The notes: a model not told the origin generated them from the letters alone. A stretch of 64,000 nucleotides of DNA from Shimia sp022448905 (GCF_047126315.1 NZ_CP138953.1:558001-622000), one strand, 5' to 3'. Positions 18,551 to 27,313 are shown, counted from the stretch's first letter. A program made the numbers and translations.

Positions 18551-20146
18551 ATGGCTCCCAAAGTACTCGTTTCCGACAAACTCAGCGAAACCGCCGTTCA
18601 GATCTTCCGCGACCGTGGCATCGACGTCGACTTCATGCCTGACCTCGGCAAGGACAAAGACAAGCTGGCCGAGGTGATCGGCCAATACGACGGTCTGGCG
18701 ATCCGCTCCGCCACCAAAGCCACAGCCAAACTGCTGGAAAAAGCCGACAACCTCAAAGTCATCGGCCGCGCCGGCATCGGTACCGACAACGTCGACAAAG
18801 AAGCAGCCTCCAAGAAAGGCGTGATCGTGATGAACACGCCGTTTGGCAACATGATCACCACCGCCGAGCACGCGATTGCAATGATGTTCGCCGTGGCGCG
18901 TCAAATCCCTGAGGCCAGCGAGTCCACCCACGCAGGCAAATGGGAAAAGTCCAAATTCATGGGCACCGAGCTGACCAACAAAACCCTCGGCGTGATTGGC
19001 GCGGGCAACATCGGTGGCATCGTCTGTGACCGCGCCCGTGGCCTGAAGATGAAAGTGATCGCCTACGATCCCTTCCTGTCTGAAGAAAAAGCCGCAAAAA
19101 TGGGTGTTGAGAAAGTTGAGCTTGAAGAGCTGCTGCCACGTGCCGACTTCATCACTTTGCACGTGCCGTTCACTGAGCAGACTGCCAACATTCTCTCTGC
19201 CGAGAACCTCGCCAAAACCAAAAAAGGCGTACGCATTATCAACTGTGCCCGCGGTGGTCTGGTGGACGAAGAAGCGCTGGCCGAGCTGCTGAAATCCGGC
19301 CATGTCGCTGGCGCCGCCTTTGACGTGTTCAAAGAAGAGCCCGCCAAGGAAAACGCCCTGTTCAACCTGCCAAACGTGGTCTGCACCCCGCACCTGGGCG
19401 CGGCAACCACAGAGGCACAGGAAAACGTGGCGCTGCAGGTTGCCGAGCAGATGTCCAACTACCTGCTGACCGGCGCGGTGGAAAACGCGCTGAACATGCC
19501 ATCCGTGACGGCTGAGGAAGCCAAAGTCATGGGTCCATGGATCAAGCTGGCCGACCACCTTGGCGCGTTCTCCGGTCAGATGACCGACGAGCCGATCAAA
19601 GCCATCAACATCCTCTATGACGGTGTTGTCTCTGACATGAACCTCGCGGCGCTGAACTGCTCGGTTGTGGCGGGCATCATGAAAAAAGCCAACCCGGACG
19701 TGAACATGGTCTCCGCGCCGGTTGTGGCCAAAGAGCGTGGCATTCAGATCTCCACCACCAACCAGGACAAGTCCGGCACCTTTGATGGCTACATCAAGGT
19801 GACCGTGGTGACCGACAAACGCGAACGCTCCATTGCGGGCACCGTGTTCTCAGATGGCAAGCCACGTTTCATCCAGATCAAAGGCATCAACATCGACGCC
19901 GAGGTGGGTGAGAACATGCTCTACACCACCAACGAAGATGTGCCGGGTATCATCGGCACGCTGGGTCAGACTCTGGGTGACAATGGCGTCAACATCGCGA
20001 ACTTTACCTTGGGCCGCGCAGATGTCGGTGGCGAAGCCATCGCCCTGCTGTATGTGGATGAACCGGTTCCAGCAGACGCCCGTGCTAAACTGGCTGAAAC
20101 CGACATGTTCCGCCAGATCAAGCCTTTGGTGTTTGACGTTGCCTAA
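18551..20146 (+). CDS. serA: D-3-phosphoglycerate dehydrogenase SerA
   Basis: 531 residues, the long form of the enzyme. The substrate domain begins with KVLVSDKLSE; the NAD-binding core is TLGVIGAGNIGGIVCDRA; catalytic Arg and Glu sit in NCARGGLVDEEAL and FKEEPA, and the catalytic His is in TPHLGAAT. The C-terminus has the extra intervening (ASB) domain and an ACT domain (YTTNEDVPGIIGTLGQTL), which usually binds serine for feedback inhibition. First step of serine synthesis. Ends at a strong intrinsic terminator. Confidence 0.97.
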   Translation: MAPKVLVSDKLSETAVQIFRDRGIDVDFMPDLGKDKDKLAEVIGQYDGLAIRSATKATAKLLEKADNLKVIGRAGIGTDNVDKEAASKKGVIVMNTPFGNMITTAEHAIAMMFAVARQIPEASESTHAGKWEKSKFMGTELTNKTLGVIGAGNIGGIVCDRARGLKMKVIAYDPFLSEEKAAKMGVEKVELEELLPRADFITLHVPFTEQTANILSAENLAKTKKGVRIINCARGGLVDEEALAELLKSGHVAGAAFDVFKEEPAKENALFNLPNVVCTPHLGAATTEAQENVALQVAEQMSNYLLTGAVENALNMPSVTAEEAKVMGPWIKLADHLGAFSGQMTDEPIKAINILYDGVVSDMNLAALNCSVVAGIMKKANPDVNMVSAPVVAKERGIQISTTNQDKSGTFDGYIKVTVVTDKRERSIAGTVFSDGKPRFIQIKGINIDAEVGENMLYTTNEDVPGIIGTLGQTLGDNGVNIANFTLGRADVGGEAIALLYVDEPVPADARAKLAETDMFRQIKPLVFDVA

Positions 20147-20171
20147 AGTGTGACCTCTGCAAAATTTGAAG

Positions 20172-20198
20172 CGCCGCTCCTTTTGGGGCGGCGTTTTT
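20172..20198 (+). terminator. Intrinsic terminator of serC-serA
   Basis: CGCCGCTCC, loop TTTT, GGGGCGGCG (one G-T pair), then TTTTT, starting 25 bases after the serA stop. A textbook rho-independent terminator. Confidence 0.9.
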
Positions 20199-20280
20199 CA
20201 TTCGCCGATTGGTTGCACTCCCGACAAAGGCAAGGAACATTGTAGGCATTGATCCAATGCATGTTACCGAGGACCGCGAT

Positions 20281-20868
20281 ATGACCACAACTTTGCTCGA
20301 AAAACCCCAAGACGACACCGCAACCCCAGCCCGCGTTGACCAGCTTTTCTTTCAAAGCCGCAATGTGATTGTGGCGGGTCAAATCGACGACAAACTGGCA
20401 CAGCGCACCGCCACACATCTGCTGGCTTTGGCGGAAGAAAGCGACGCGCCCATCAATATGTTCATTTCTTCCCCAGGTGGTCATGTAGAAAGCGGCGACA
20501 TGGTGCATGACATGATTGGCTTCATCAAACCCACCGTGCGCACCATCGGCACTGGCTGGGTGGCCAGCGCGGGTGCATTGATCTTTGTCGGCGCCAAACC
20601 CGAAAACCGCTTCTGCCTGCCCAACACGCGGTTTCTGCTGCATCAACCCTCCGGCGGCATTGGTGGTCAAGCCACCGACATGGAAATCCAAGCACAACAG
20701 ATCCGCATCATGCGGGACCGCTTTGATACGCTGTTTGCTGACGCAACCGGCCAACCCAAAAAGAAAATCGCCGCCGACACCGCACGTGACTTTTGGCTCA
20801 CCGCGCAAGAGGCCATCGACTACGGCCTGTGCGGCAGCATCATTCAATCTGTAGACGCCCTTAAATGA
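20281..20868 (+). CDS. ClpP-like serine protease subunit
   Basis: 195 residues from ATG 20281 (GAGGA eight bases upstream; in-frame ATGs at 20209 and 20260 lack one). ClpP fold: FISSPGGHVESGDMVHDMI, catalytic Ser in TGWVASAGALIF (canonical ClpP has ASMGA), His in RFLLHQPSGGIGG, and Asp in the TARDFWLTAQEA segment, so the triad appears intact. Sequence diverges from housekeeping ClpP, which is presumably elsewhere in the genome; this looks like a paralogue (ClpP2/P3 type). No Clp ATPase is adjacent. Its stop overlaps the start of the phosphatase gene (ATGA), suggesting a coupled unit. Confidence 0.85.
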   Translation: MTTTLLEKPQDDTATPARVDQLFFQSRNVIVAGQIDDKLAQRTATHLLALAEESDAPINMFISSPGGHVESGDMVHDMIGFIKPTVRTIGTGWVASAGALIFVGAKPENRFCLPNTRFLLHQPSGGIGGQATDMEIQAQQIRIMRDRFDTLFADATGQPKKKIAADTARDFWLTAQEAIDYGLCGSIIQSVDALK

Positions 20869-21596
20869 CCATGCCTATTTACGCCATCGGCGACATCCAC
20901 GGACACCTCGACAAGCTTGAAGAGGTGATGGCGCGTATCGTCGCTGATGGTGGACCGGATGCAGAAGTTGTGTTCCTTGGAGACCTCGTAGATCGCGGCC
21001 CCGACAGCAAGGGCGTGATTGAATTTGTTCTGAATGGGCTGAAACAGGGTCGAAACTGGACCGTTCTGACCGGCAACCATGACCGCATGTTCCGCTTCTT
21101 TCTGGAGCCGTCGCCCCGGGTGGACATGCGACTGCGGCCCGATCTGTATTGGCTGCATGAACGCCTTGGCGGGCGCGAGACCCTCGCCTCTTATGGCCTC
21201 ACCTTTGACGCCGAAGCCCGCCTGTCTGAAATCCACGCCGCCGCCCGCGCCACTGTGCCTGATGAGCACGTCACGTTTTTAACCCAGCTGCCCTATACCA
21301 AGTTGCACGGCGCCTTGTTGTTTGTGCACGCCGGCATCCGCCCAGAAGTCACCTTGGAAGATCAGTTGGATGACGATTTGTGCTGGATCAAAGAGGATTT
21401 CCTGAACTATCCGCACCCTCACCCCTGGCTGGTTGTGCATGGTCACACGCCGGTGTTGCGACCCACGCATTTTGGCAATCACGTGAATCTGGACACCGGT
21501 GCTGGCTATGGCGAGGCGATCACGGCGGCTGTGTTTGAAAACGGGCGGGTCTGGCAACTCACCGCAGAGGGACGGCAGGAACTCATTCCTGAATAG
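20865..21596 (+). CDS. PPP-family metallophosphatase (PrpA/PrpE-like)
   Basis: 243 residues. The calcineurin-type metal motifs are complete: GDIHGH near the N-terminus, FLGDLVDRGPDS, LTGNHD, and later LLFVHAGIRP and VVHGHTPV. These are serine/threonine protein phosphatases or Ap4A-type hydrolases in bacteria; which one applies here cannot be read. Cytoplasmic. Translationally coupled to the ClpP-like gene by an ATGA overlap, and its stop directly abuts the convergent ABC gene with no spacer. The pairing with a protease paralogue suggests a protein-quality or stress role (inference). Confidence 0.85.
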   Translation: MTMPIYAIGDIHGHLDKLEEVMARIVADGGPDAEVVFLGDLVDRGPDSKGVIEFVLNGLKQGRNWTVLTGNHDRMFRFFLEPSPRVDMRLRPDLYWLHERLGGRETLASYGLTFDAEARLSEIHAAARATVPDEHVTFLTQLPYTKLHGALLFVHAGIRPEVTLEDQLDDDLCWIKEDFLNYPHPHPWLVVHGHTPVLRPTHFGNHVNLDTGAGYGEAITAAVFENGRVWQLTAEGRQELIPE

Positions 21597-22406
21597 TCAT
21601 GCCGCCTGCTCTTTGTCCCGCGCCTGCTGCAACAACATCTTTGAATGCGCATGCTGCGGCGTTTCCAGCAATTGCTGCGCAAGCCCTTCCTCGACAATCT
21701 CACCAGAGCGGAGCACAACCAGCCGATCACACAGGCTGCCCAGCATCACGATGTCCGTGCTGGAAATCACCATGGAGAGCTGTAGCTCATCCTGAAGCTT
21801 CAACAGCACATCCAGAAGGCGCGCCTGCACCGACACATCCAAGCCTTGCGCGGGATCCTGCACCACCACAAGCCGTGGGCGGGTCACAATGGCATGGGCA
21901 ATCGCCACCAACTGCTGCTGAAACAGCGACAAGTCCTCAAGCTCACTTTGCGCCGCAACATGATCCAGACCAACAAGCCGTAAGGCCTCTGCGATGCGCC
22001 GCTTCTGCTCGTTCGCGTTGCTGACTTTGGCGTCGACCAACGCCTCCCTCAACAGCGCGTGGGAGGTCAGGCTCTCATCCAGTTCCGCAACCGATTGCGG
22101 CGTCACTTGCCGCATCAAAGGCCGCAACTTGCGCTTGTCTGCACGGGTCAGCTTGGCAATGTCCTGTCCCAGAAAGGTCACCTTACCCACTTCCGGCTTT
22201 GTGAGACCAAGGATGGTCCGCGCCAATGTCTGTTTTCCTGCCGCGCGCTTACCGACGATGCCCACAACCTCCCCCTGCGCCACTTGCAAAGTCACGTTAT
22301 GGATGGGACGGGTTTCCGCCTTGGAACCAAACCAGCCACTTTTGGCCGGACGAAAGGATTGAGAGACAGCGTCCACGAAGAGCAGTGTGTTGTCATCACC
22401 GTGCAT
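21597..22406 (-). CDS. Degenerate ABC-transporter ATPase (Opp/Dpp type), probable pseudo-ATPase
   Basis: 269 residues from ATG 22406 (GAGGG upstream), full length for an oligopeptide-type ATPase domain, with no frame disruption. Every catalytic motif is altered. Walker A reads GKRAAGKQT (Ser/Thr after GK is Gln); the signature is LSLFQQQ instead of LSGGQ; Walker B reads LVVVQDPAQGLD, lacking the catalytic Glu; the H-loop His is Thr (ISSTD). The overall fold pattern and D-loop remain. ATP hydrolysis looks unlikely. No permease or binding protein is adjacent. It may be a regulatory or structural derivative, or an early decaying paralogue. Confidence 0.8.
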   Translation of the reverse strand: MHGDDNTLLFVDAVSQSFRPAKSGWFGSKAETRPIHNVTLQVAQGEVVGIVGKRAAGKQTLARTILGLTKPEVGKVTFLGQDIAKLTRADKRKLRPLMRQVTPQSVAELDESLTSHALLREALVDAKVSNANEQKRRIAEALRLVGLDHVAAQSELEDLSLFQQQLVAIAHAIVTRPRLVVVQDPAQGLDVSVQARLLDVLLKLQDELQLSMVISSTDIVMLGSLCDRLVVLRSGEIVEEGLAQQLLETPQHAHSKMLLQQARDKEQAA

Positions 22407-22543
22407 ACCAAACCCTCTTCGCTTCAAAATGACCAAACCGACCGCTGCCTCATGCGCCCCCAAACAGGTTTGCGCCGCGCGTCAGCATTGCCACTAAATA
22501 GAGGCAAAGGCATTAAAGGTGTCTTGATGGCACATGTTTAATT

Positions 22544-22558
22544 CGCGAAAATTTCGCG
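22544..22558. promoter_or_regulatory. Short palindrome upstream of the degenerate ABC gene
   Basis: CGCGAAA-A-TTTCGCG, a near-perfect symmetric 15-mer, 138 bases upstream of the start at 22406 and ahead of the tRNA promoter. Possible operator; the protein that would bind it is unknown. Confidence 0.35.
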
Positions 22559-22631
22559 TTCAGGTACATTGTCGAAAAGCCCGACTATTAACAAAGAAAA
22601 CGCCCACCGGAGCGCGCGTTTTGAAATGGGC

Positions 22632-22660
22632 TTGCCATGGCTGCGGGGCACTTTTATACA
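22632..22660 (+). promoter_or_regulatory. Promoter of tRNA-Thr
   Basis: TTGCCA (22632-22637), 17-bp spacer, TATACA (22655-22660), with the tRNA 5' end ten bases downstream. Close to the sigma-70 consensus for both boxes and spacing. Confidence 0.7.
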
Positions 22661-22670
22661 CCGCATCGGC

Positions 22671-22746
22671 GCCGCTGTAGCTCAGCTGGTAGAGCACGTC
22701 ATTCGTAATGATGGGGTCGTAGGTTCGAGTCCTATCAGCGGCACCA
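22671..22746 (+). tRNA. tRNA-Thr (CGT)
   Basis: A complete cloverleaf of 76 bases: acceptor GCCGCTG/CAGCGGC, D-arm GCTC/GAGC, anticodon stem CGTCA/TGATG with loop TTCGTAA, T-arm with GGTTCGAGTCC, and genomically encoded CCA. Anticodon CGT is at 22704-22706, reading ACG (Thr). No repeat of its 3' end was noticed nearby, so there is no sign of an integrated element using it. Confidence 0.97.
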
Positions 22747-22757
22747 TTTTTCCCGAT

Positions 22758-24539
22758 TTATCCAGTCCAGACCTCTGCCCCCGGCAGACTATTGTAGACA
22801 TGCGCCAGACGGATCAGGTCGTCGGCACTCACGCACTCGACCTGCCAGGCTTTGGAACTGACTCCCAACATACGCGGCATCAACATTGGCCAAAGTTGAT
22901 CGTCCCGTGTGGTGAACTCTGACCAGAAGGTGCCCTGCACGCCAATGATGCGCTCTACAAGGTCCGCTTCCGGCACCGGCTCCCAGTTGATCGTGTCTGC
23001 AAGCGAGACAAACGCAGCCCAATTCGCTCCCCAGTCGTCCTTGTCGCTGGTGTGCGCCATGTCGAGATAAACGTGCTGCGCCGGGCTCATGACCACGTCA
23101 TAGCCATTGCGCGCCGCCTCCAAACCTGGCCCCTGTCCGGTCCAGCTGAACAGGATCGCGCCATTGGCAATCCCGCCGTTGGCGCCTTTGGCGGCTTCTT
23201 CCCAGGCACAGGGCCGCTGGCCGTTTTCCACGGCCTTTGCGCCCAGCTTCTGCATCATCCAACCCTGCAGGTCATCAGTGGTTTCCAGGCCTTCACGCTT
23301 CATCAGATCCCGCGCCAACGGGCTGCCCATCCAGGTGCCTTCTGGCAATTCATCACACCCAAGGTGCAGGTGGTTGAACGGGAACAACGCGCCAACCTCG
23401 GCCATGATCGCCTCTAGCACATCCCAAGTGCGGGCGATCGCCGGGTTCACCGCATTACCTTTGTAACCCTGCACACTGACCTCAGCACCGTTGTCGCTTG
23501 GATCGCGCAACTCAGGGAACACATGGGTCAGGGCAATCGCATGCGCCGGCACTTCGATTTCCGGCAACACCTCAATGTTGAGCGCCTTGGCGTGGGCGAT
23601 GATCTCCCGCGCGGTGTCTTTGGAATAGCTGCCACCGGCCTCAACCGCGCCGGAGAACAGGGCTGGCAACAGGTGGCCTTCGCCACAGATAGCCGTCTTC
23701 TGCCAAAGCTCCGGGAAACACTCGATCTCCAAGCGGAAGGCTTCATCGTCGGCAAAATGCCAATGGAAGCGGTTGAACTTCAACAGCGCCATCAGGTCGA
23801 GCAGGTCCAGAATGGTCTGCGGTTCATAGTAATGACGGGCTGTGTCCAGATGTTGACCCCGCCAGGCAAACCGAGGCGCATCCTTGATCACACCACAGGG
23901 AAGCGCACTGTGTTGCAGCAACGTCAGCAGGGTGATCGCGCCGTAAAACTCGCCACCAAAATCACCTGCACGCAGGGTCACGCCATCTTCAGAAATCTCC
24001 AGCTCATAGGCATCTTCTGGCAAGTCTGCAGCCTCAACCGACACCTCAGTGTCACCCACAAAAGACCAACCACGACGCGCGGCCAAGGCCGCCACGCTTT
24101 CAAACGCCGCGCGATCACAGACAAATCCAGAAACCTCAAGCACGCCTTCAGCTGGTGTCCAGCTTTGAGGCTGCGGCACCAGCGGCAGGCCGTCGATTGG
24201 GCCCAAATCCGGCAATATCTGCGGGCGGCAGCCGGAGTCAGCCTTGGGCAGTTCGATGATTTCTTTGCCATGGCGCAGATACGGGCCAAGTGGCAACCAG
24301 GCGCGGTTGGCGGGTTTGAACCCACCCGCATACTGGATTTCCAATGTATAGGCTTCATTCGCCTTGAGATTTGGCAAGGCAATCTCGGTGTAGCTGCCCA
24401 GGGTTTTTGTCACTGTTCCACCTGAAAGCGCCTCAAATGGCCCCATACCGGAGAAACAGAAAACCGGGGCCGTCAGGGCGCGCTCCGGTGTGAAAACACA
24501 TGTGATGGTGTCGCCCGTGATACGGCTGTCGTAGTGCAT
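22758..24539 (-). CDS. Beta-N-acetylhexosaminidase, GH20
   Basis: 593 residues from ATG 24539. GH20 features: the N-terminal beta domain, then the barrel with FHWHFADDEAFRLEI, an HAIALTHVFPEL segment, and the catalytic Asp-Glu in HLGCDELPEGTW. Later tryptophans (ILFSWTGQGPG and the C-terminal FWSEF) line the sugar pocket. It removes terminal GlcNAc or GalNAc from oligosaccharides. No clear signal peptide is seen, so it probably acts on imported oligosaccharides in the cytoplasm. Its start lies one base after the GntR gene's stop, so the two form a unit divergent from the amino-sugar transport operon. Confidence 0.9.
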   Translation of the reverse strand: MHYDSRITGDTITCVFTPERALTAPVFCFSGMGPFEALSGGTVTKTLGSYTEIALPNLKANEAYTLEIQYAGGFKPANRAWLPLGPYLRHGKEIIELPKADSGCRPQILPDLGPIDGLPLVPQPQSWTPAEGVLEVSGFVCDRAAFESVAALAARRGWSFVGDTEVSVEAADLPEDAYELEISEDGVTLRAGDFGGEFYGAITLLTLLQHSALPCGVIKDAPRFAWRGQHLDTARHYYEPQTILDLLDLMALLKFNRFHWHFADDEAFRLEIECFPELWQKTAICGEGHLLPALFSGAVEAGGSYSKDTAREIIAHAKALNIEVLPEIEVPAHAIALTHVFPELRDPSDNGAEVSVQGYKGNAVNPAIARTWDVLEAIMAEVGALFPFNHLHLGCDELPEGTWMGSPLARDLMKREGLETTDDLQGWMMQKLGAKAVENGQRPCAWEEAAKGANGGIANGAILFSWTGQGPGLEAARNGYDVVMSPAQHVYLDMAHTSDKDDWGANWAAFVSLADTINWEPVPEADLVERIIGVQGTFWSEFTTRDDQLWPMLMPRMLGVSSKAWQVECVSADDLIRLAHVYNSLPGAEVWTG

Positions 24540-24540
24540 G

Positions 24541-25296
24541 TCAGTCCAATCTGAGTTCGGAAACAAAGTCGTAAATGTCAGAGCGATAAAGCCCGCGTGT
24601 CAGTTCAATGGGGCGCCCGGAGCTCAGGTACCCGGTCCGCACAATCTGCAAAACTGCGCTGCCTTCCGGCAGTTTCATCAGGTCCGCATCGTTGGAGGAC
24701 AAGTTGAGTGCGGTGACCCGCTGAATGGCACGTGTTGGGGCGCTATTGTCCTCGCGCAGAAGCGCATAGAGAGACGTCTCGATCTCCTCGGGGTCACGCA
24801 GAATGTCGCGCGGAAGCGATGAGTTCTCCAGTGCAATGGGCACACCACCCGCGCTGCGCAACCGATTGATGCGCGCGACCTTTTCGTGTGCCGCCAGCCC
24901 GAGCGTGACCATTTCGTCCGGATTGGGGGAAAACAAGCCACGCGACAGAACCTTGGACGTGGCCGTCATACCGCGCGCCTGCATGGTTTCCGTAAAGGAC
25001 ACGAGCGAGGACAAAGATTGCTCCAGACGCGGCGAGGCTTCGGCAACAAATGAGCCCGCGCCACGGCGCTGCTCGATCAGACCTTCCTCAACCAGCTGCG
25101 CCACAGCCTTGCGCACAGTCACACGACTGATGTCCGCTTTCTCTGCCAAATCGCGCTCCGGTGGCAGCTGATCTCCCGGTTGCAGACGCCCTGTGCGAAT
25201 CTCCGTCGCGATGTGCCGAGACAACTGTTGATACCGCGGCCCACGGCCCGCGCGGTACCAGGTCTCCGGATTAAAGATCGTGTCTGCAATGGTCAT
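24541..25296 (-). CDS. GntR/HutC-family regulator of amino-sugar genes (NagR/NagQ-like)
   Basis: 251 residues if started at 25296, where AGGA sits six bases upstream; an ATG at 25311 is also in frame. N-terminal winged HTH: PRYQQLSRHIATEIRTG, PPERDLAEKADISRVTVRKAV, IEQRRGAGSFV. The C-terminus is a UTRA effector domain (ALENSSLPRDIL, RTGYLSSGRPIELTRGLYRSD), which in NagR/DasR-type proteins binds GlcN-6-P or GlcNAc-6-P. It sits between the GH20 gene and the divergent operon whose promoter holds repeated TTGGTA elements, its likely binding sites. Confidence 0.88.
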   Translation of the reverse strand: MTIADTIFNPETWYRAGRGPRYQQLSRHIATEIRTGRLQPGDQLPPERDLAEKADISRVTVRKAVAQLVEEGLIEQRRGAGSFVAEASPRLEQSLSSLVSFTETMQARGMTATSKVLSRGLFSPNPDEMVTLGLAAHEKVARINRLRSAGGVPIALENSSLPRDILRDPEEIETSLYALLREDNSAPTRAIQRVTALNLSSNDADLMKLPEGSAVLQIVRTGYLSSGRPIELTRGLYRSDIYDFVSELRLD

Positions 25297-25325
25297 CTGG
25301 TTTCCTGACATGGTTTAAAAAACAG

Positions 25326-25340
25326 TACCAATCTACCAAA
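25326..25340. promoter_or_regulatory. Probable GntR operator half of the divergent promoter region
   Basis: TACCAATCTACCAAA, that is TTTGGTAGATTGGTA on the minus strand: two TTGGTA units in tandem, nine bases apart. It is close to the regulator's start, so likely autoregulatory. Compare the similar paired site at 25411-25430. Confidence 0.5.
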
Positions 25341-25410
25341 GTTACGCAAGAGGCCTTTGGAAACTATCTAATATCATATTGTAAAAGCTCCGTAATTTTC
25401 ACAACGCCTA

Positions 25411-25430
25411 TTTTGGTATTATATTGGTAG
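25411..25430 (+). promoter_or_regulatory. Second paired TTGGTA site ahead of the transporter operon
   Basis: TTTTGGTATTATATTGGTAG contains two TTGGTA copies in direct orientation, about 85 bases before the first permease start. A further GGTACC lies at 25448-25453. Same unit as the 25326-25340 site but on the other strand, consistent with one regulator controlling both directions. Confidence 0.5.
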
Positions 25431-25513
25431 CATTTTGGCTTTTTTGAGGTACCATAATTGCAACGCGGTGATTCGCTCACTGATTCGCCGCTCGAAACCA
25501 AGGGGGGAAATTG

Positions 25514-26446
25514 ATGGCCGAACTATCCGCACAGGCATCACAACCAGCCGCCGACGCCCGTAGCCGCTCCATGTCTGAAGGACTCTTCGGATGGTTGCTT
25601 GTGGCTCCGGCTATGATCTTCATCGCTGTGATTGTTGCCTGGCCACTGGCCGAAACAATCCGCCTCTCCTTTATGGAGGCCGGTTTGGGCGGCGAGAAAT
25701 TTGTTGGCCTGGAAAACTACGAAGACCTGGCCGACAGCCGCAAATTCCACCAAACCGTTGTCCGCACCTTCTACTGGATGTTCCTCTCTGTGGGCATCAA
25801 GCTGGTGATGGGCCTGATCGGCGCGACACTCCTGAATGCCGCTGTTCCAGGCCGCGCCCTGTTCCGCGTCCTGGTTATGCCGCCTTGGGTCATCCCAATG
25901 GCGATTGGTTGTATCGGCTGGCTGTGGCTCTATAATGGCTACTTCGGCGTTCTGTCCGGCGTGATGATGAAACTGGGAATCACCGACGGTCCGTTTGAAT
26001 TCCTCGCCTACAAATCCTCCGCCTTCTACTCCGCCGTTGTCACCGACGTCTGGGTTGGCACTCCGATGGTGACCCTGTTCTTCCTGGCCGCCATGCAGGG
26101 TGTGTCTCGTGACCTCTATGAGGCCGCTTGGGTGGACGGCGCCGGGCGCTGGTATCGCTTCCGCCGCATCACCATTCCGCAGATCATGCCGGTGATTGTC
26201 TCCATGGCGCTCTTGTCCGCAATCTTCACCTTCAACAGCTTCGAAATCATCTGGATTTTGACCGAAGGTGGCCCACGTGGCGCAACCACCACCCTGATCA
26301 TCGACACCTATAAAGTTGCGATCGGGAACTACAAATTCGGCGAAGGGGCCGCACGGGCCGTGATCATCGTTGTCCTGCTCGCCGCATTCTCGCTCATCTA
26401 CTTGTTCTTCCTGAACAAAATCAACAAACGCTACGGGGTGAAGTGA
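25514..26446 (+). CDS. Sugar ABC transporter permease (MalF/UgpA type)
   Basis: 310 residues from ATG 25514, following a GGGGGGAAA ribosome site. Six membrane segments are evident, beginning LFGWLLVAPAMIFIAVIVAWPLA. The cytoplasmic EAA loop is EAAWVDGAGRWYRFRRITIPQIMPVI, which docks with the ATPase. It belongs to the CUT1 group that imports oligosaccharides and amino sugars. First gene of an operon in which the permeases precede the binding protein, which is a less common order. Confidence 0.92.
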   Translation: MAELSAQASQPAADARSRSMSEGLFGWLLVAPAMIFIAVIVAWPLAETIRLSFMEAGLGGEKFVGLENYEDLADSRKFHQTVVRTFYWMFLSVGIKLVMGLIGATLLNAAVPGRALFRVLVMPPWVIPMAIGCIGWLWLYNGYFGVLSGVMMKLGITDGPFEFLAYKSSAFYSAVVTDVWVGTPMVTLFFLAAMQGVSRDLYEAAWVDGAGRWYRFRRITIPQIMPVIVSMALLSAIFTFNSFEIIWILTEGGPRGATTTLIIDTYKVAIGNYKFGEGAARAVIIVVLLAAFSLIYLFFLNKINKRYGVK

Positions 26447-26447
26447 T

Positions 26448-27290
26448 ATGATGGATCGCTATTCCAAATTGCAGATGGTGGGCATTTACGCAGCCCTAGC
26501 TGTCTTCCTGACCTTCATCCTGCTGCCGTTCTTCGAAATGTTCATGGCGTCCTTGCGCCCTCTGGAGCACCTGTTCCGCAGCCCTTACCAGTTCTGGTCC
26601 GACGACTTCAGCTTCCAGGCCTATAAGGACATGTGGGTGACCGTGCCGCTGCTGGGACGTTACATCTTCAACTCGATCTTCATCGCTACCTCGGTGACCC
26701 TGATCACGATGTTCTTTGTGGTGCCTGCGGCCTACGCCTATGCCCGCCTGCAGTTCCCGTTCAAAAACATCACTCTGGGTATCTTCCTGGGCGTGAACAT
26801 GTTCACCGGCGCTGTTTTGCTGATCCCTCTGTATCGCGTGCTGCGCACCATGGGCCTGCTGAACACCTACTGGGCGATGATCGTCCCTGGCGTGGCCTTC
26901 CTGATCCCAACCGGTATCTGGCTGCTGCGCTCTTACCTGGAGAAAATTCCACGCGAACTGGAAGAAGCAGCCTTTGTCGATGGGGCCTCCCGTATGTACA
27001 CCCTGCGCCGCGTTGTTCTGCCTCTGGCCGTGCCTGGCCTGATCGTGGTGAGCGTTGCCGTCTTCATCGGCGCCTATGCCCAGCAGTTCCTGTTCGCAAT
27101 CACATTCAACCAGACCCGTGAGCTGCAGCCGTTGCCTGCCGGTCTGTTCGAATTCATCGGCTATCAGTCGGTGACCTGGAACGAAATGATGGCTGCGGCC
27201 TTGGTAGGTGTCCTACCGGTCATGCTCATCTTCCTGTTCCTACAAAAGTACCTCGTCGCCGGTTTGACGGCAGGCGCGGTGAAAGAATGA
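26448..27290 (+). CDS. Sugar ABC transporter permease (MalG/UgpE type)
   Basis: 280 residues, starting two bases after the first permease stop; two consecutive ATGs (26448, 26451) are possible starts. Hydrophobic segments match the six-helix MalG pattern, and the EAA loop is EEAAFVDGASRMYTLRRVVLPLAVPGLI. It forms the heterodimeric channel with the preceding gene product. Confidence 0.92.
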   Translation: MMDRYSKLQMVGIYAALAVFLTFILLPFFEMFMASLRPLEHLFRSPYQFWSDDFSFQAYKDMWVTVPLLGRYIFNSIFIATSVTLITMFFVVPAAYAYARLQFPFKNITLGIFLGVNMFTGAVLLIPLYRVLRTMGLLNTYWAMIVPGVAFLIPTGIWLLRSYLEKIPRELEEAAFVDGASRMYTLRRVVLPLAVPGLIVVSVAVFIGAYAQQFLFAITFNQTRELQPLPAGLFEFIGYQSVTWNEMMAAALVGVLPVMLIFLFLQKYLVAGLTAGAVKE

Positions 27291-27313
27291 GTTCAATCAA
27301 GGGAGAGAAGACT

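Noticed and set aside
18458..19558. A 366-codon minus-strand frame opposite serA
   Set aside because: Antisense shadow; His/Gly/Val-rich with no domain.
22671..22746. tRNA-Thr as an integration site for a genomic island
   Set aside because: No direct repeat of the tRNA 3' end and no integrase gene were seen in the flanking sequence.
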